Shown: piece after piece, positions 8,787 through 18,806 of the stretch
How the letters are laid out: each line of letters opens with the position of its first letter
Numbering within the stretch: position 1 is the first letter of the stretch
From: Burkholderia stabilis
GTDB taxonomy: Bacteria; Pseudomonadota; Gammaproteobacteria; Burkholderiales; Burkholderiaceae
DNA: 64,000 nucleotides
Assembly (NCBI RefSeq): GCF_001742165.1
Contig: NZ_CP016443.1
Coordinates: 2,728,001 to 2,792,000, forward strand
Reading direction: 5' to 3'
The notes under the pieces: model-generated
Database searches by the model: none
What the model saw: the letters and a program-made list of their open reading frames with translations, nothing else
Told to the model about the DNA's origin: nothing
Made by a program: the position numbers and the translations under genes

Positions 8787-10367
8787 ATGGCCCAGTATCA
8801 AGACGACATCAAGGCAGTTGCCGGTTTGAAAGAAACGTACGGCAGCGCATGGAATGCGATCAGCCCCGAGTACGCCGCTCGCATGCGTGCCCAGAACAAG
8901 TTCAAGACGGGCCTGGACATCGCCAAGTACACCGCGAAGATCATGCGCGCCGACATGGCCGCCTACGACGCCGACCCGGCCAAGTACACGCAGTCGCTGG
9001 GTTGCTGGCACGGCTTCATCGGCCAGCAGAAGATGATCTCCATCAAGAAGCACTTCAACAGCACCGAACGCCGCTACCTGTATCTGTCGGGCTGGATGGT
9101 CGCCGCGCTGCGCTCCGAGTTCGGCCCGCTGCCGGACCAGTCGATGCACGAAAAGACCTCGGTCAGCGCGCTGATCCGCGAGCTGTACACGTTCCTGCGC
9201 CAGGCCGACGCGCGTGAACTGGGCGGCCTGTTCCGTCAACTGGATGCCGCCGAAGGCGCTGCCAAGGCCGCGATCCAGGAAAAGATCGACAACCACGTCA
9301 CGCACGTGGTGCCGATCATCGCCGACATCGACGCCGGTTTCGGCAACGCGGAGGCCACCTACCTGCTGGCCAAGCAGTTCATCGAAGCGGGCGCGTGCTG
9401 TATCCAGATCGAAAACCAGGTGTCCGACGAGAAGCAGTGCGGCCACCAGGACGGCAAGGTCACCGTGCCGCACGAGGATTTCCTCGCGAAGATTCGCGCG
9501 ATCCGTTACGCGTTCCTGGAGCTGGGCGTGGACGACGGCATCATCGTCGCCCGTACCGACTCGCTCGGCGCCGGCCTGACCAAGCAGATCGCCGTGACCA
9601 ACACGCCGGGCGACCTGGGCGACCAATACAACGCGTTCCTCGATTGCGAAGAGCTGTCGGCCGACCAACTGGGCAACGGTGACGTCATCATCAAGCGCGA
9701 CGGCAAGCTGCTGCGTCCGAAGCGCCTGCCGAGCAACCTGTTCCAGTTCCGCGCCGGCACGGGTGAAGCGCGCTGCGTGCTGGACTGCATCACGTCGCTG
9801 CAGAACGGTGCCGACCTGCTGTGGATCGAAACCGAAAAACCGCATATCGCGCAGATCGGCGGCATGGTCAGCGAAATCCGCAAGGTCATCCCGAACGCGA
9901 AGCTGGTGTACAACAACAGCCCGTCGTTCAACTGGACGCTGAATTTCCGCCAGCAGGCCTACGACGCGATGAAGGCCGAGGGCAAGGACGTGTCGGCATA
10001 CGACCGCGCGCAGCTGATGAGCGTGGAATACGATCAGACCGAACTGGCGACGCTCGCCGACGAGAAGATCCGCACGTTCCAGGCCGATGCGTCGCGTGAA
10101 GCGGGCATCTTCCACCACCTGATCACGCTGCCGACGTACCACACCGCCGCGCTGTCGACCGACAACCTGGCCAAGGAATACTTCGGCGACCAGGGCATGC
10201 TCGGTTACGTGGCTGGCGTGCAGCGCAAGGAAATCCGTGAGGGCATCGCGTGCGTCAAGCACCAGAACATGTCCGGCTCGGATATCGGCGACGACCACAA
10301 GGAATACTTCAGCGGCGAAGCGGCGCTGAAGGCGGCGGGTAAAGACAACACGATGAACCAGTTCTGA
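8787..10367 (+). CDS. aceA: Isocitrate lyase
   Basis: 526 residues, preceded by TAGGAGATAGAC with ideal ribosome-binding-site spacing. Cleaves isocitrate to glyoxylate and succinate, the first step of the glyoxylate shunt used on acetate and fatty acids. Active-site signature K216-Q-C218-G-H220 is present, as are PIIADIDAGFGNAEATY (metal site) and WIETEKPHIAQI. Length matches the long isocitrate lyases of Pseudomonas/Acinetobacter type rather than the ~434-residue E. coli form. It is monocistronic, ending in a strong terminator, with palindromic operators upstream. Codon use is strongly biased to C/G-ending codons, as expected for a highly expressed gene. Confidence 0.97.
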   Translation: MAQYQDDIKAVAGLKETYGSAWNAISPEYAARMRAQNKFKTGLDIAKYTAKIMRADMAAYDADPAKYTQSLGCWHGFIGQQKMISIKKHFNSTERRYLYLSGWMVAALRSEFGPLPDQSMHEKTSVSALIRELYTFLRQADARELGGLFRQLDAAEGAAKAAIQEKIDNHVTHVVPIIADIDAGFGNAEATYLLAKQFIEAGACCIQIENQVSDEKQCGHQDGKVTVPHEDFLAKIRAIRYAFLELGVDDGIIVARTDSLGAGLTKQIAVTNTPGDLGDQYNAFLDCEELSADQLGNGDVIIKRDGKLLRPKRLPSNLFQFRAGTGEARCVLDCITSLQNGADLLWIETEKPHIAQIGGMVSEIRKVIPNAKLVYNNSPSFNWTLNFRQQAYDAMKAEGKDVSAYDRAQLMSVEYDQTELATLADEKIRTFQADASREAGIFHHLITLPTYHTAALSTDNLAKEYFGDQGMLGYVAGVQRKEIREGIACVKHQNMSGSDIGDDHKEYFSGEAALKAAGKDNTMNQF

Positions 10368-10389
10368 TACCGGTCATCCCCGAAGCGAA

Positions 10390-10418
10390 ACGCCAGCCCG
10401 TCAGGGCTGGCGTTTTTT
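10390..10418 (+). terminator. Rho-independent terminator of aceA
   Basis: Perfect 10-bp stem ACGCCAGCCC / GGGCTGGCGT with loop GTCA, followed directly by a run of T (10413-10418), 23 bases after the aceA stop. Confidence 0.92.
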
Positions 10419-10448
10419 ATTTGGCGAGCGTGCTCGTCAGGCGCGCCG

Positions 10449-11420
10449 TCATCGCTGCGCTTCGCCGTAGGTTTCCCTGCATACCTCACGCAGCGCGTCG
10501 ACGAGCAGATCGCGCGCCGGCGAATGCGAATCGGCGGCGCGGGTGAACAGCGCGATGGGCGGAAGCGTCCATACCAGCGAATACGGCACGATCGCCACGC
10601 CGGCAATCCGGACCAGCTCCTCCGCGATGTCGGCCGGCACGATCGATACGGCTTCGTCGCTCGACGCGATCATTTCGCCGATCAGCTTCGACGAATAGCT
10701 TTCGACGACCGGAACCGGCGGCGCGATGCCGGCCGACAGGAAGAGATCGGTCACCTGTTCCCGCATCGGCGTATGCGGCGCGCCGAGAATCCAGTCGAGC
10801 GCGTGCAGCTTGTGCCAGTCCAGCGGCATGCGGGCCAGTTTCGCGGCAAGACGCCGGCTCGCGATCATGCGCGGCTGCTGCTGATACAGCACCTCGAAGG
10901 AAACCTGGCCCAGATCGATCGCCGACGACGCGCGCCCGATCACGATGTCGACGCTGTGATCCTTGAGCTGCAAAAGCAGTTGATCGCTGGTGCCTTCGTG
11001 AATCGTCACGGTCAGGCGCCGCTCCATGCGCGACTGCAGTCGCTTGAGCGCCGCCGACAGCATCTGGCCGGAAATGAACGGAATCACGCCGATGTGAAGG
11101 TGGGCCGCATGTCCGGCGGCGACCGTCTCCATCTCGCGGGCGAGGTGATCGAGATCCTGGATCATCGCCTTTGCCCGTTCGAGCACGACCGCGCCGAGCG
11201 CGGTGGGCCGCATGCCGCGCGACGTGCGCTCGAACAGCGGCGTGCCGAACATGCTCTCCAGCTCGGACAGCGCGTTCGTCACGGCCGGCTGGCTGCTGGC
11301 CATGTGCTCGGCGACGCGCGTCAGCGACCCGTGCTGCTGGATCTGCAGCAACAGCACCAGGTGCCGCATCTTCAGGCGCGCGCCAAGCCGCCTGACCACC
11401 TCGTTCGCGTCGAAACTCAT
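10449..11420 (-). CDS. LysR-family transcriptional regulator
   Basis: 323 residues: N-terminal helix-turn-helix (about 15-75; LVLLLQIQQHGSLTRVAEHM, then SQPAVTNALSELES) and an effector-binding domain starting LHIGVIPFISG. SQPAVTNAL-type recognition helices and the long N-terminus place it near the GbpR/CbbR-like LysR group. It is transcribed divergently from maeB across 136 bases containing a 9-base direct repeat ATGGGCCGA (11419-11427 and 11452-11460, three helical turns apart), so regulation of maeB is the natural inference. The alternative partner is aceA on the other side, which has its own terminator. Confidence 0.88.
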   Translation of the reverse strand: MSFDANEVVRRLGARLKMRHLVLLLQIQQHGSLTRVAEHMASSQPAVTNALSELESMFGTPLFERTSRGMRPTALGAVVLERAKAMIQDLDHLAREMETVAAGHAAHLHIGVIPFISGQMLSAALKRLQSRMERRLTVTIHEGTSDQLLLQLKDHSVDIVIGRASSAIDLGQVSFEVLYQQQPRMIASRRLAAKLARMPLDWHKLHALDWILGAPHTPMREQVTDLFLSAGIAPPVPVVESYSSKLIGEMIASSDEAVSIVPADIAEELVRIAGVAIVPYSLVWTLPPIALFTRAADSHSPARDLLVDALREVCRETYGEAQR

Positions 11421-11556
11421 GGGCCGACCGTGTAGCCATCAGGAAAAAGTGATGGGCCGATATTAAAACAGAATCATCGCCTTATGCCGGAACCCTAGAA
11501 TCGTCTCCAACGATCGCGCCGGGGCTGGCCTGGCGCGCGAGCCCGGACCGAACAAC

Positions 11557-13857
11557 ATGAAACAGACAGAGACACAGCAGCAGGCAGCGTTCGATTACCA
11601 CGAGTTTCCGACGCCCGGGAAAATCTCGGTCGTCGCCAGCAAGCCGCTCGTGACCCAGCGCGATCTGTCGCTGGCCTACACGCCCGGCGTCGCGAGCGTG
11701 TGCGAGTCGATCGCGGCCGATCCACTGCAGGCGCACCGCTTCACGAGCCGCGGCAACCTGGTGGGCGTGATCACGAACGGCACCGCCGTGCTCGGTCTGG
11801 GCAACATCGGCCCGCTCGCGTCCAAGCCGGTCATGGAAGGCAAGGCCGTCCTGTTCAAGAAGTTCGCCGGGATCGATGTCTTCGACATCGAGATCAACGA
11901 GACCGACCCGGACAAGCTGGTCGACATCATCGCCGGCCTCGAACCCACCTTCGGCGGCATCAATCTCGAGGACATCAAGGCGCCGGAATGCTTCACGGTC
12001 GAGCAGAAGCTGCGCGAACGCATGAAAATTCCCGTCTTCCACGACGATCAGCACGGCACCGCGATCACCGTGTCGGCCGCGTTCATCAACGGGCTGAAGG
12101 TCGTCGGGAAGTCGATTTCGGAGGTGAAGGTCGTCACGTCGGGTGCGGGTGCGGCCGCGCTGGCCTGCCTGGACCTGCTGGTCGACCTCGGACTGCCGGT
12201 CGAAAACGTCTGGGTGACCGATATCGAAGGCGTCGTCTATCGTGGCCGTACTGCGCTGATGGACCCGGCAAAATCGCGCTTCGCGCAGGAAACCGACGCG
12301 CGCAAGCTGTCCGAAGTCATCGGCGGCGCGGACGTGTTCCTGGGCCTGTCGGTCGGCGGCATCCTGAGTGCGGAGATGCTGAAGGCGATGGCGCCGCGCC
12401 CGCTGATCCTCGCGCTGGCCAACCCGACGCCGGAAATCTTCCCCGAACTGGCGCATGAGACGCGCGACGACGTCGTGATCGCGACGGGTCGCTCGGACTA
12501 CCCGAACCAGGTCAACAACGTCCTCTGCTTCCCGTACATTTTCCGCGGCGCGCTGGACGTGGGCGCGACGACGATCACCCGCGACATGGAGATCGCCGCG
12601 GTACACGCGATCGCCGGGCTCGCCGAGGAAGAGCAGAACGAAGTCGTCGCGGCGGCCTACGGCGCCTACGACGTGTCGTTCGGCCCGCAATACCTGATTC
12701 CGAAGCCGTTCGACCCGCGTCTGATCGTGCGTATCGCGCCGGCCGTGGCCAAAGCGGCAATGGAAGGCGGCGTGGCGACGCGCCCGCTGACCGACCTCGA
12801 CGCGTATGTCGAGCAGTTGCAGCAATTCGTCTACCACTCCGGCGCGTTCATGAAGCCGCTGTTCGCGACGGCGCGCCAGCTCGTGCGCGACGGCGGCAAG
12901 GCGCGCATCGTGTTTACCGAAGGCGAGGATGAGCGCGTGCTCCGCGCGGTGCAGGTCATCGTCGACGAAAAGCTGGCCCGTCCGATCCTGGTCGGCCGTC
13001 CGGAAGTGCTGCTGGCCCGCATCGAGCGCTTCGGCTTGCGCCTGCGGCTCGGCCAGGACGTCGAAGTGACCAACCCGGAATACGACGAGCGGTTCCCGCA
13101 ATACTGGACGACGTACTGGGAACTGCGGTGCCGCGACGGCATCTCGAAGGAGATGGCGCGGGTCGAGATGCGCCGCCGCCTGACGCTGATCGGCGCGATG
13201 ATGGTGCGGCTGGGCGATGCGGACGGCATGATCTGCGGCACGGTCGGCGAATATCACAATCATCTGCGGTTCGTCGACGAAGTGATCGGCCGGAAGGCCG
13301 GCGCATCCACCTACGCGGCGATGAACATCCTGTTGCTCGATCAGCGGACGGTGGCGCTGGTGGATACGCACGTCAACGACAATCCTGACGCGGAGCAGAT
13401 CGCGGAATTCACGATCGCCGCGGCCCGGCAGATGGAGTGGCTGAACCTGACGCCGAAGGTCGCGTTGCTGTCGCGGTCGAACTTCGGATCGGGCAGCGCG
13501 GCCTCCGGCGTGAAGATGCGCCGCGCGCTCGAGATCGTCCGGGAGCAGGCGCCCGACATCCAGGCAGACGGCGAGATGCATGGCGACTGTGCGCTCGACG
13601 AGGGCCTGCGCTCGCGCCTGCTGCCGATGTCGCCGCTCAAGGGTGCCGCGAATCTGCTGGTCTGCCCGAATGTGGACGCAGGCAACATCGCCTACAACCT
13701 GCTCAAGACCGAGGCGGGCAGCAACGTGGCGGTGGGGCCGTTCCTGCTCGGTGTCAACGCGCCGGTGAACATCCTCACGTCGAGCGCGACGGTGCGCCGG
13801 ATCGTGAACATGGCGGCGCTGACCGTGATCGAAGCCAATCGCAACATGCCTGCCTGA
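11557..13857 (+). CDS. maeB: NADP-dependent malic enzyme with C-terminal phosphotransacetylase-like domain
   Basis: 766 residues, the size of MaeB-type malic enzymes. The N-terminal malic enzyme part (about 1-430) shows DFDIEI-type metal ligands ([12 protein letters not shown]), [10 protein letters not shown] and the nucleotide-binding segment [15 protein letters not shown]. The C-terminal part (about 435-766) is a phosphotransacetylase-like domain ([16 protein letters not shown], then [16 protein letters not shown]), regulatory rather than catalytic in characterised enzymes, where acetyl-CoA controls activity. Makes pyruvate, CO2 and NADPH from malate. Next to aceA it fits gluconeogenic/acetate growth. 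Confidence 0.95.
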   Translation: MKQTETQQQAAFDYHEFPTPGKISVVASKPLVTQRDLSLAYTPGVASVCESIAADPLQAHRFTSRGNLVGVITNGTAVLGLGNIGPLASKPVMEGKAVLFKKFAGIDVFDIEINETDPDKLVDIIAGLEPTFGGINLEDIKAPECFTVEQKLRERMKIPVFHDDQHGTAITVSAAFINGLKVVGKSISEVKVVTSGAGAAALACLDLLVDLGLPVENVWVTDIEGVVYRGRTALMDPAKSRFAQETDARKLSEVIGGADVFLGLSVGGILSAEMLKAMAPRPLILALANPTPEIFPELAHETRDDVVIATGRSDYPNQVNNVLCFPYIFRGALDVGATTITRDMEIAAVHAIAGLAEEEQNEVVAAAYGAYDVSFGPQYLIPKPFDPRLIVRIAPAVAKAAMEGGVATRPLTDLDAYVEQLQQFVYHSGAFMKPLFATARQLVRDGGKARIVFTEGEDERVLRAVQVIVDEKLARPILVGRPEVLLARIERFGLRLRLGQDVEVTNPEYDERFPQYWTTYWELRCRDGISKEMARVEMRRRLTLIGAMMVRLGDADGMICGTVGEYHNHLRFVDEVIGRKAGASTYAAMNILLLDQRTVALVDTHVNDNPDAEQIAEFTIAAARQMEWLNLTPKVALLSRSNFGSGSAASGVKMRRALEIVREQAPDIQADGEMHGDCALDEGLRSRLLPMSPLKGAANLLVCPNVDAGNIAYNLLKTEAGSNVAVGPFLLGVNAPVNILTSSATVRRIVNMAALTVIEANRNMPA

Positions 13858-14149
13858 GCAGGCGTCGCAAGCGGTGCGGCGACGGGTTCGCAAGGCGCCG
13901 CGTGACGGAGCCGGACGGCGGCGCGGGTTGCACCGTCCGGACGCCTTGCGGCCGCCGCCGCAGGGCATTCGTTTAGGGATACTGCACTTGTCTCCCGGCG
14001 TCGCAACTTCTCCCGCGTGACGCCCTGGCGCCCGCCGCCAATCGCAGCATTGCGGCGTTCCGTCGCCATTTCTGCCGATATCGTCCGATAATTAGCTTTT
14101 ATTTTCGTCTAAAATCGCGCTTCTTCTTACTTTAGGATGGAAGGACGTT

Positions 14150-15118
14150 TTGAAAAGACTGACGAAAAACTTCTCGCGCACGGCCGTTGCCGCGTGCATT
14201 GCCTATGCCGGGCTGCTGCCCTTGTCCCAATCCGCCCAAGCCCAGGTCGAACCCCTGAAGAATCCGGTCTACGGCGTGACGCTCGATGATCTGACGAAAC
14301 TCGATTCGATCATCGCGTCGCTGCAGAACCTGCCGTACCGGCCGACCGTGCGCGTCGTGTTCGATCCGGGCACGTCGGCCGCCGACTACTACGCTCCGTT
14401 GCTGCGCCTGCACGCGGTCGCGTACGTGATGGGCGAAATCTACGATTCCTACTATTTCCCGACGAATCTCGCCACGTACCAGGCGAGAACGCAGGAACTG
14501 GTGTCGCAACTGAAGAACACCGTCGACGTGTGGGAAATCGCCAACGAAATCAACGGCGAATGGCTGCGCAACAACCCGAGCGGGACGAACTCGGTGGTCA
14601 ATGCGCAAGAACAGCAGATCGGCCAGATGGTTGCCGCGGCCAACACGATCGTCAAATCGAACGGCGGCAAGACCGCGATCACGCTGTACTACAACGACGA
14701 CAGCAAGGGCAACAACTGCTGGGAGAAGCCGCAGGACTACTGGAAGACGTGGCCGACGACTTTCCTGTCGTCGACGGTTCGCCAGCAGGCCGACTACGCG
14801 CTGTTCAGCTACTACCCGTACCAGGATTGCCCGGGGCTGAATCCGACGTGGAAGAACGACTTCGCGGCGCTGGAAAGCATCTTCCCGAACGCGAAGGTCG
14901 GCTTCGGCGAAATCGGCACCTCGGACACCTCCGCGCCGGCGTCGGTGCAGCAGAACCTGATCAAAACCTACTACCCGATGGTCAACAGCATGAACGACCC
15001 GCGTTTCATCGGTGGTTTCTTCTGGTGGAACTACGTCGAACAGATGCTCCCGTACTCGACCAGCTCGTACTTCCAGTTGCTGCGTCAGACGATCATCACG
15101 CTTAAATCGCCCAACTGA
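14150..15118 (+). CDS. Secreted clan GH-A-like glycoside hydrolase
   Basis: 322 residues from a TTG start (AAGGA five bases upstream; the nearby ATG at 14137 is out of frame). Signal peptide 1-32 ending SAQAQ. The mature part looks like a beta/alpha-barrel glycosidase: YGVTLDD after strand 1, VWEIANEING with candidate acid/base E133 after strand 4, and VGFGEIGTSD with candidate nucleophile E254 after strand 7, then GFFWWNYVEQ. No single GH family recognised. It converges on nfrA with a 35-base gap and probably trims or degrades the polymer made by the NfrAB system in the periplasm or outside the cell; this role is inferred from context. Confidence 0.68.
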   Translation: MKRLTKNFSRTAVAACIAYAGLLPLSQSAQAQVEPLKNPVYGVTLDDLTKLDSIIASLQNLPYRPTVRVVFDPGTSAADYYAPLLRLHAVAYVMGEIYDSYYFPTNLATYQARTQELVSQLKNTVDVWEIANEINGEWLRNNPSGTNSVVNAQEQQIGQMVAAANTIVKSNGGKTAITLYYNDDSKGNNCWEKPQDYWKTWPTTFLSSTVRQQADYALFSYYPYQDCPGLNPTWKNDFAALESIFPNAKVGFGEIGTSDTSAPASVQQNLIKTYYPMVNSMNDPRFIGGFFWWNYVEQMLPYSTSSYFQLLRQTIITLKSPN

Positions 15119-15153
15119 TCGCGCCATCCGTGCGCAAGCGTCAGCGTCGCTGG

Positions 15154-16848
15154 TTAGAACCACAATGTCGCGCGTACCACGAGACCACGTGCGCGTGCCG
15201 CTGACGTCAACGGAAACCTGTATTGCACCGTGACATCGAGATAACTCGCCGGTGCGCTATACCTGCCTTCGCGAAACCAGTACCGGAACTGGATGCCCGG
15301 CCCCGCGCCGATTGCGGTCTTGTCCAGCTCGCGGTTGTCGTGATCGCCGGCCACCGCGGCGTGCGGGTAGACGGTCAGCCGGTCGCTGATCGCCGTCAAA
15401 CGCCAGGTGTGCCCGTAACGCAACTCCGAATAGATGATGTATCGGCCCGCCTTGATGAAGTAGGCGCCTTCGACGTACGCCTGCCAGCTGCGCCAGCTCG
15501 GCTCGGTGACCTGCAGGTCGGTGCCCGCTTCCGACGAATAACCCAGACGCACCAGCCAGTCCGTCATCGACAGGCTGCCGACGTGGAACAGCCGCTCGGC
15601 GGTCAACACGACGTTCTGGTCGGGTATCGGCTTGTAGCGCACGCCGACCGAGCCTTGCACGGTCGGCATGCCGGTGACGTTGCCGGTCCCGTCGTAAGCG
15701 GTGCCGTACCCGCGCAGGAAGAACTGAAGAATGCGCCCGTTCTGGTAGCCGATCTTCGGCGGCTGCCAGTACGCTTCGATCCCTGGCTGCAACACGCTGA
15801 TGGTGCCTTGCGGACCGAACGCGGCCGACTGGTAAGGCGCGCTCAGCACGAAACCCCAGGTGCGCTGAAGCTGCTCGACTTCCCGCCGATAGCCGAACTT
15901 GTGCTGCGCATCGAATGCGTGTTCGTTTTCATCGGCGTCGAGGCTGTGCTCGAACAGTTGGATGGACTGCTCGTTCAGGCCGATCCGCTTGGCGGCATAG
16001 CCTGCGTCCGCGTAGTTCATCGCGTTGCCGGCGCCGCCGTCGAACCCTTCCTGGAACGAGTCGAGCGCCTCGCGATCCTTGTGCTCGCGCAGCAGGTCGT
16101 AGGCCTGCTGCAATTTCTGTTGCGCAGTATTGTCGACCGGTACTTGCGGCGCATCCTCGGGTTGCTGCGCCTGCGCCACGATCGACTCGGCCATTTTCCG
16201 CTCGCCGTCCGTCTTTGCATCGTTGGCGGCGAGGTCCGCCACGCGGATCGCGCTTTCGCGATCGCCCGACATCAGGCTCAACTGCGCGATCCGCAGCTGG
16301 ATCGCGGCTGATTTTTCATCGGCCAGCGGCGCCAGCGCCACGCCGGCATCATGCGGGCGTTGTGCCGCGAGCGCGCTGTCCGACCAGGCGAGACGCAGGT
16401 TGCGCTGTTGCTCCGCACTCCATTTTCCCGTCTCGACGGCAGCCGAGAAATCGCTGCACGCCACGTCGTAACGCTCCTGCCGCTGCGCCAGGTAGCCATG
16501 TTCCGCCATCACCGCCGCGCTCTTCGGGAAGCGCTCGCGCATCGATTCCACCATCGCGTCCGCCGCGTCGACTTTGCCTTCCCGCTTGTAGACATCGAGG
16601 AGCAGCAACCCGAGCTGTTCGCTGCCGGGCTGAATCTTGAGCGCGCGTTGCGCATAGTCTTCCGCGCGCGGCAGGTCGCCGGCGCTGATCGCCTTGTAGG
16701 CGCCATCGGCGAGCCGATACGCCTTGTGGGTGAGCGGCTGCGCGGCGTAAGCCGGGGCCTGCCAGGCCAGCGACAGCGCGAGCGTCAATGCGCTCAGCCG
16801 CGCGTAGCGCCTGAGGCCGTCCGTGATCGGGAGCTGTGAGTGTTTCAT
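15154..16848 (-). CDS. nfrA: NfrA-like outer-membrane protein (TPR domain plus NfrA C-terminal barrel)
   Basis: 564 residues. A signal peptide (to about 35, QAPAYAAQ) is followed by TPR-type helical repeats (about 38-310) and a C-terminal region with alternating beta strands ending in TLWF, a typical outer-membrane C-terminus. Segments such as QRTWGFVLSAPYQ, PGIEAYWQPP and VGVRYKPIPDQNVVLTAER match my memory of the NfrA (phage N4 adsorption protein A) C-terminal domain. E. coli NfrA is longer (about 990), so the TPR part is shorter here. The start overlaps the nfrB stop (ATGA), so the two are translated together. Expected role: outer-membrane export of the glycan made by NfrB. Confidence 0.82.
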   Translation of the reverse strand: MKHSQLPITDGLRRYARLSALTLALSLAWQAPAYAAQPLTHKAYRLADGAYKAISAGDLPRAEDYAQRALKIQPGSEQLGLLLLDVYKREGKVDAADAMVESMRERFPKSAAVMAEHGYLAQRQERYDVACSDFSAAVETGKWSAEQQRNLRLAWSDSALAAQRPHDAGVALAPLADEKSAAIQLRIAQLSLMSGDRESAIRVADLAANDAKTDGERKMAESIVAQAQQPEDAPQVPVDNTAQQKLQQAYDLLREHKDREALDSFQEGFDGGAGNAMNYADAGYAAKRIGLNEQSIQLFEHSLDADENEHAFDAQHKFGYRREVEQLQRTWGFVLSAPYQSAAFGPQGTISVLQPGIEAYWQPPKIGYQNGRILQFFLRGYGTAYDGTGNVTGMPTVQGSVGVRYKPIPDQNVVLTAERLFHVGSLSMTDWLVRLGYSSEAGTDLQVTEPSWRSWQAYVEGAYFIKAGRYIIYSELRYGHTWRLTAISDRLTVYPHAAVAGDHDNRELDKTAIGAGPGIQFRYWFREGRYSAPASYLDVTVQYRFPLTSAARARGLVVRATLWF

Positions 16849-18806
16849 GCCTGTTCTCCCGACGGCTTTTTCACCGGAGATGCTTGCGATGCCGCGTCGT
16901 CGCCGTCGCGTGCGCGCGCGAGTTCGACGAAGCGGGAGTGTCGGGCGAGTTCGGCTGCAATCTCCGCATCGCAGGCAATGAAATAGGCGACGTTCGCCCT
17001 GGCGCCGCGCCGCACGATGTCCTGCTCGTCCTGCGTGAGCGGCCGCCCGACCGCCACGTTCAACGTTCCGTCGTCCGCCGTCGAAAACGGGACGGCGTGG
17101 TACGCGTACTGCAGCTCGAATGCGAGTGAATCCGCGAAGTGGCCGACCGCCACGTTACCCAGGCTCACCCGGGGAAGGTCGGCCTGCTCCGCGAGCGCAT
17201 CCGCGAGCGATTCGCTGGAGATCGCACACCCTTCGATCAGCAGTTCGCCCAGCCGCCTGCCGCATGTCAGTTGTTTCTCGAGGCTTGCCTGCAGTTGCTC
17301 CAGCGTGACCACACCCCAGCCGACGAGGATCTCGCCGATCTTGAGGTGTGCTTTTCCGAGCTCTTCGTTCGACAGGTAGGTATGGCTGGTCTTGTCCCAT
17401 GCGATGGGCTTGCCGCTCGCCAGGTGGCCGATATAGATGCGCCATGCCCGGCAAACCGCGTAGAAATTGATCAGGTTGTTGACGAACATCCTCGGAATCG
17501 ACAACAGCCCCTGGAGCGGGCCGTTCAGCTTACTGACGAAGTAGTAGCGCTGCCCGGCGCGGGCAAACAGCATGACGGTGTTGACCCACAGCAGCGGACT
17601 GATCCAGTCGCCCGCGGTGACAAGCGACGCGTTGACGGGCACGACATGGCCGAATTTCTGCAGTGCAGCCAACGCGACGAAATTGATCAGCACGCCATAC
17701 GCGATCACTGAAAACAGCGATGTCACGATGCCCTTGCGGTCATGGAAGAACAGGTAGCGGGTGAGCAGGTCGCCCTTCCAGCCGAGTTGCTCCCAGCCCT
17801 GGAAGGAGATGCCGAGGATCCAGCGCGAACGCTGTCGATAGGCGGTCCGGAATGTTTTCGGAAAATACTCGCGCGTGGCCAACAGGTTGCGCTTGACGGC
17901 GCCGCCCCTGGCGCGCCCGGCACCGGCATCCTGCGCGATATCCGAAAGCGGAAAGCGGGCAAAGGTTTCCTTCATGCCCAGGTCCCTCAACCGGAAGCTG
18001 AAGTCGTAGTCTTCCGCCAGCGTTCGGGTGTTGAACGGACAGCCGTCGCGTTCCTTCATCGCCGCTTCGATCGCGCGCCTGCTGTAGCAAGACGCCACGC
18101 CCGCGCCGGGCACGACGCCGGTCAGGCGGGCCCGGGCCGGCATGTCCTTCTGGTGCGTTTCGCTGAAGTCGTCCAGATAGCATCCGGCCACGAACTCGTT
18201 CCACTTCCGCGGCAACGACAGAACCGGAAGCTGGACCAGATCGCTGTCCGCCACTGCGTGGCTGAGGTACTTGAGCTCGATCGGGTGGATGACGTCTTCG
18301 CAGTCGTGCATCACGACGCCCGCGAACTGAATGTGATGCGTCTCTTCGTAGCGCAGGATCGCTTCGACGATCCAGTTCAGGCAGTCGGCCTTGCAGGTCG
18401 GCCCGTCGTTCATGACGGTCGCGCGCGTCACCCGGCCCGGATAGCGGCGGATCATCCGCTCGACTTCCGCCGTGGTTTCCGCGTCGTTGTGATAGGTCCC
18501 GACGAAGATGACGTATCGCTCGTATTCGAGCGTCGCCAAGGTGTTTTCAATCATCTTGGCGATTACGTCATATTCTTTCCAGGCCGGCACCATCAGCGCC
18601 AGATGCCGCTCTTCCAGCGCGCGCAGCATTGCGATATCGATGGTCTGCGATTTTTCGCGACGCAGAAATCGCCCTAATTCGAATGACCAATAGCAGATGT
18701 CCAGCGTAAGGTCATCCAGCGTGCTTACCAAGATGACGATTGCGGTCATAATGGCAATAATGTTTAGTGCATATAAATATGCAATCCATATTGTATTGTC
18801 CATCAT
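16845..18806 (-). CDS. nfrB: NfrB-like membrane glycosyltransferase with C-terminal MshEN (c-di-GMP-binding type) domain
   Basis: 653 residues from ATG 18806 (an upstream ATG at 18857 is possible). Order: N-terminal membrane helix (about 5-29), family 2 glycosyltransferase with VVMHDCEDVIHP (metal-binding acidic motif), LAEDYDFSFR and the QRSRWILG motif, then three to four membrane segments (about 355-455), then a cytoplasmic GspE-N/MshEN domain (about 495-640). That domain has two repeats, KIGEILVGWGVVTLEQL and RLGELLIEG with LADALAEQ, the pattern known to bind c-di-GMP. In E. coli NfrB uses c-di-GMP to switch on synthesis of the phage N4 receptor glycan. First gene of the nfrBA pair. Confidence 0.85.
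   Translation of the reverse strand: MMDNTIWIAYLYALNIIAIMTAIVILVSTLDDLTLDICYWSFELGRFLRREKSQTIDIAMLRALEERHLALMVPAWKEYDVIAKMIENTLATLEYERYVIFVGTYHNDAETTAEVERMIRRYPGRVTRATVMNDGPTCKADCLNWIVEAILRYEETHHIQFAGVVMHDCEDVIHPIELKYLSHAVADSDLVQLPVLSLPRKWNEFVAGCYLDDFSETHQKDMPARARLTGVVPGAGVASCYSRRAIEAAMKERDGCPFNTRTLAEDYDFSFRLRDLGMKETFARFPLSDIAQDAGAGRARGGAVKRNLLATREYFPKTFRTAYRQRSRWILGISFQGWEQLGWKGDLLTRYLFFHDRKGIVTSLFSVIAYGVLINFVALAALQKFGHVVPVNASLVTAGDWISPLLWVNTVMLFARAGQRYYFVSKLNGPLQGLLSIPRMFVNNLINFYAVCRAWRIYIGHLASGKPIAWDKTSHTYLSNEELGKAHLKIGEILVGWGVVTLEQLQASLEKQLTCGRRLGELLIEGCAISSESLADALAEQADLPRVSLGNVAVGHFADSLAFELQYAYHAVPFSTADDGTLNVAVGRPLTQDEQDIVRRGARANVAYFIACDAEIAAELARHSRFVELARARDGDDAASQASPVKKPSGEQA

Noticed and set aside
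8757..10298. 513-codon open frame antisense to isocitrate lyase
   Set aside because: Composition rich in Arg, Val and His with no domain, mirrors codon position bias of aceA on the other strand.
11482..13968. 828-codon open frame antisense to malic enzyme
   Set aside because: Same GC-rich shadow effect; no ribosome binding site or motif.
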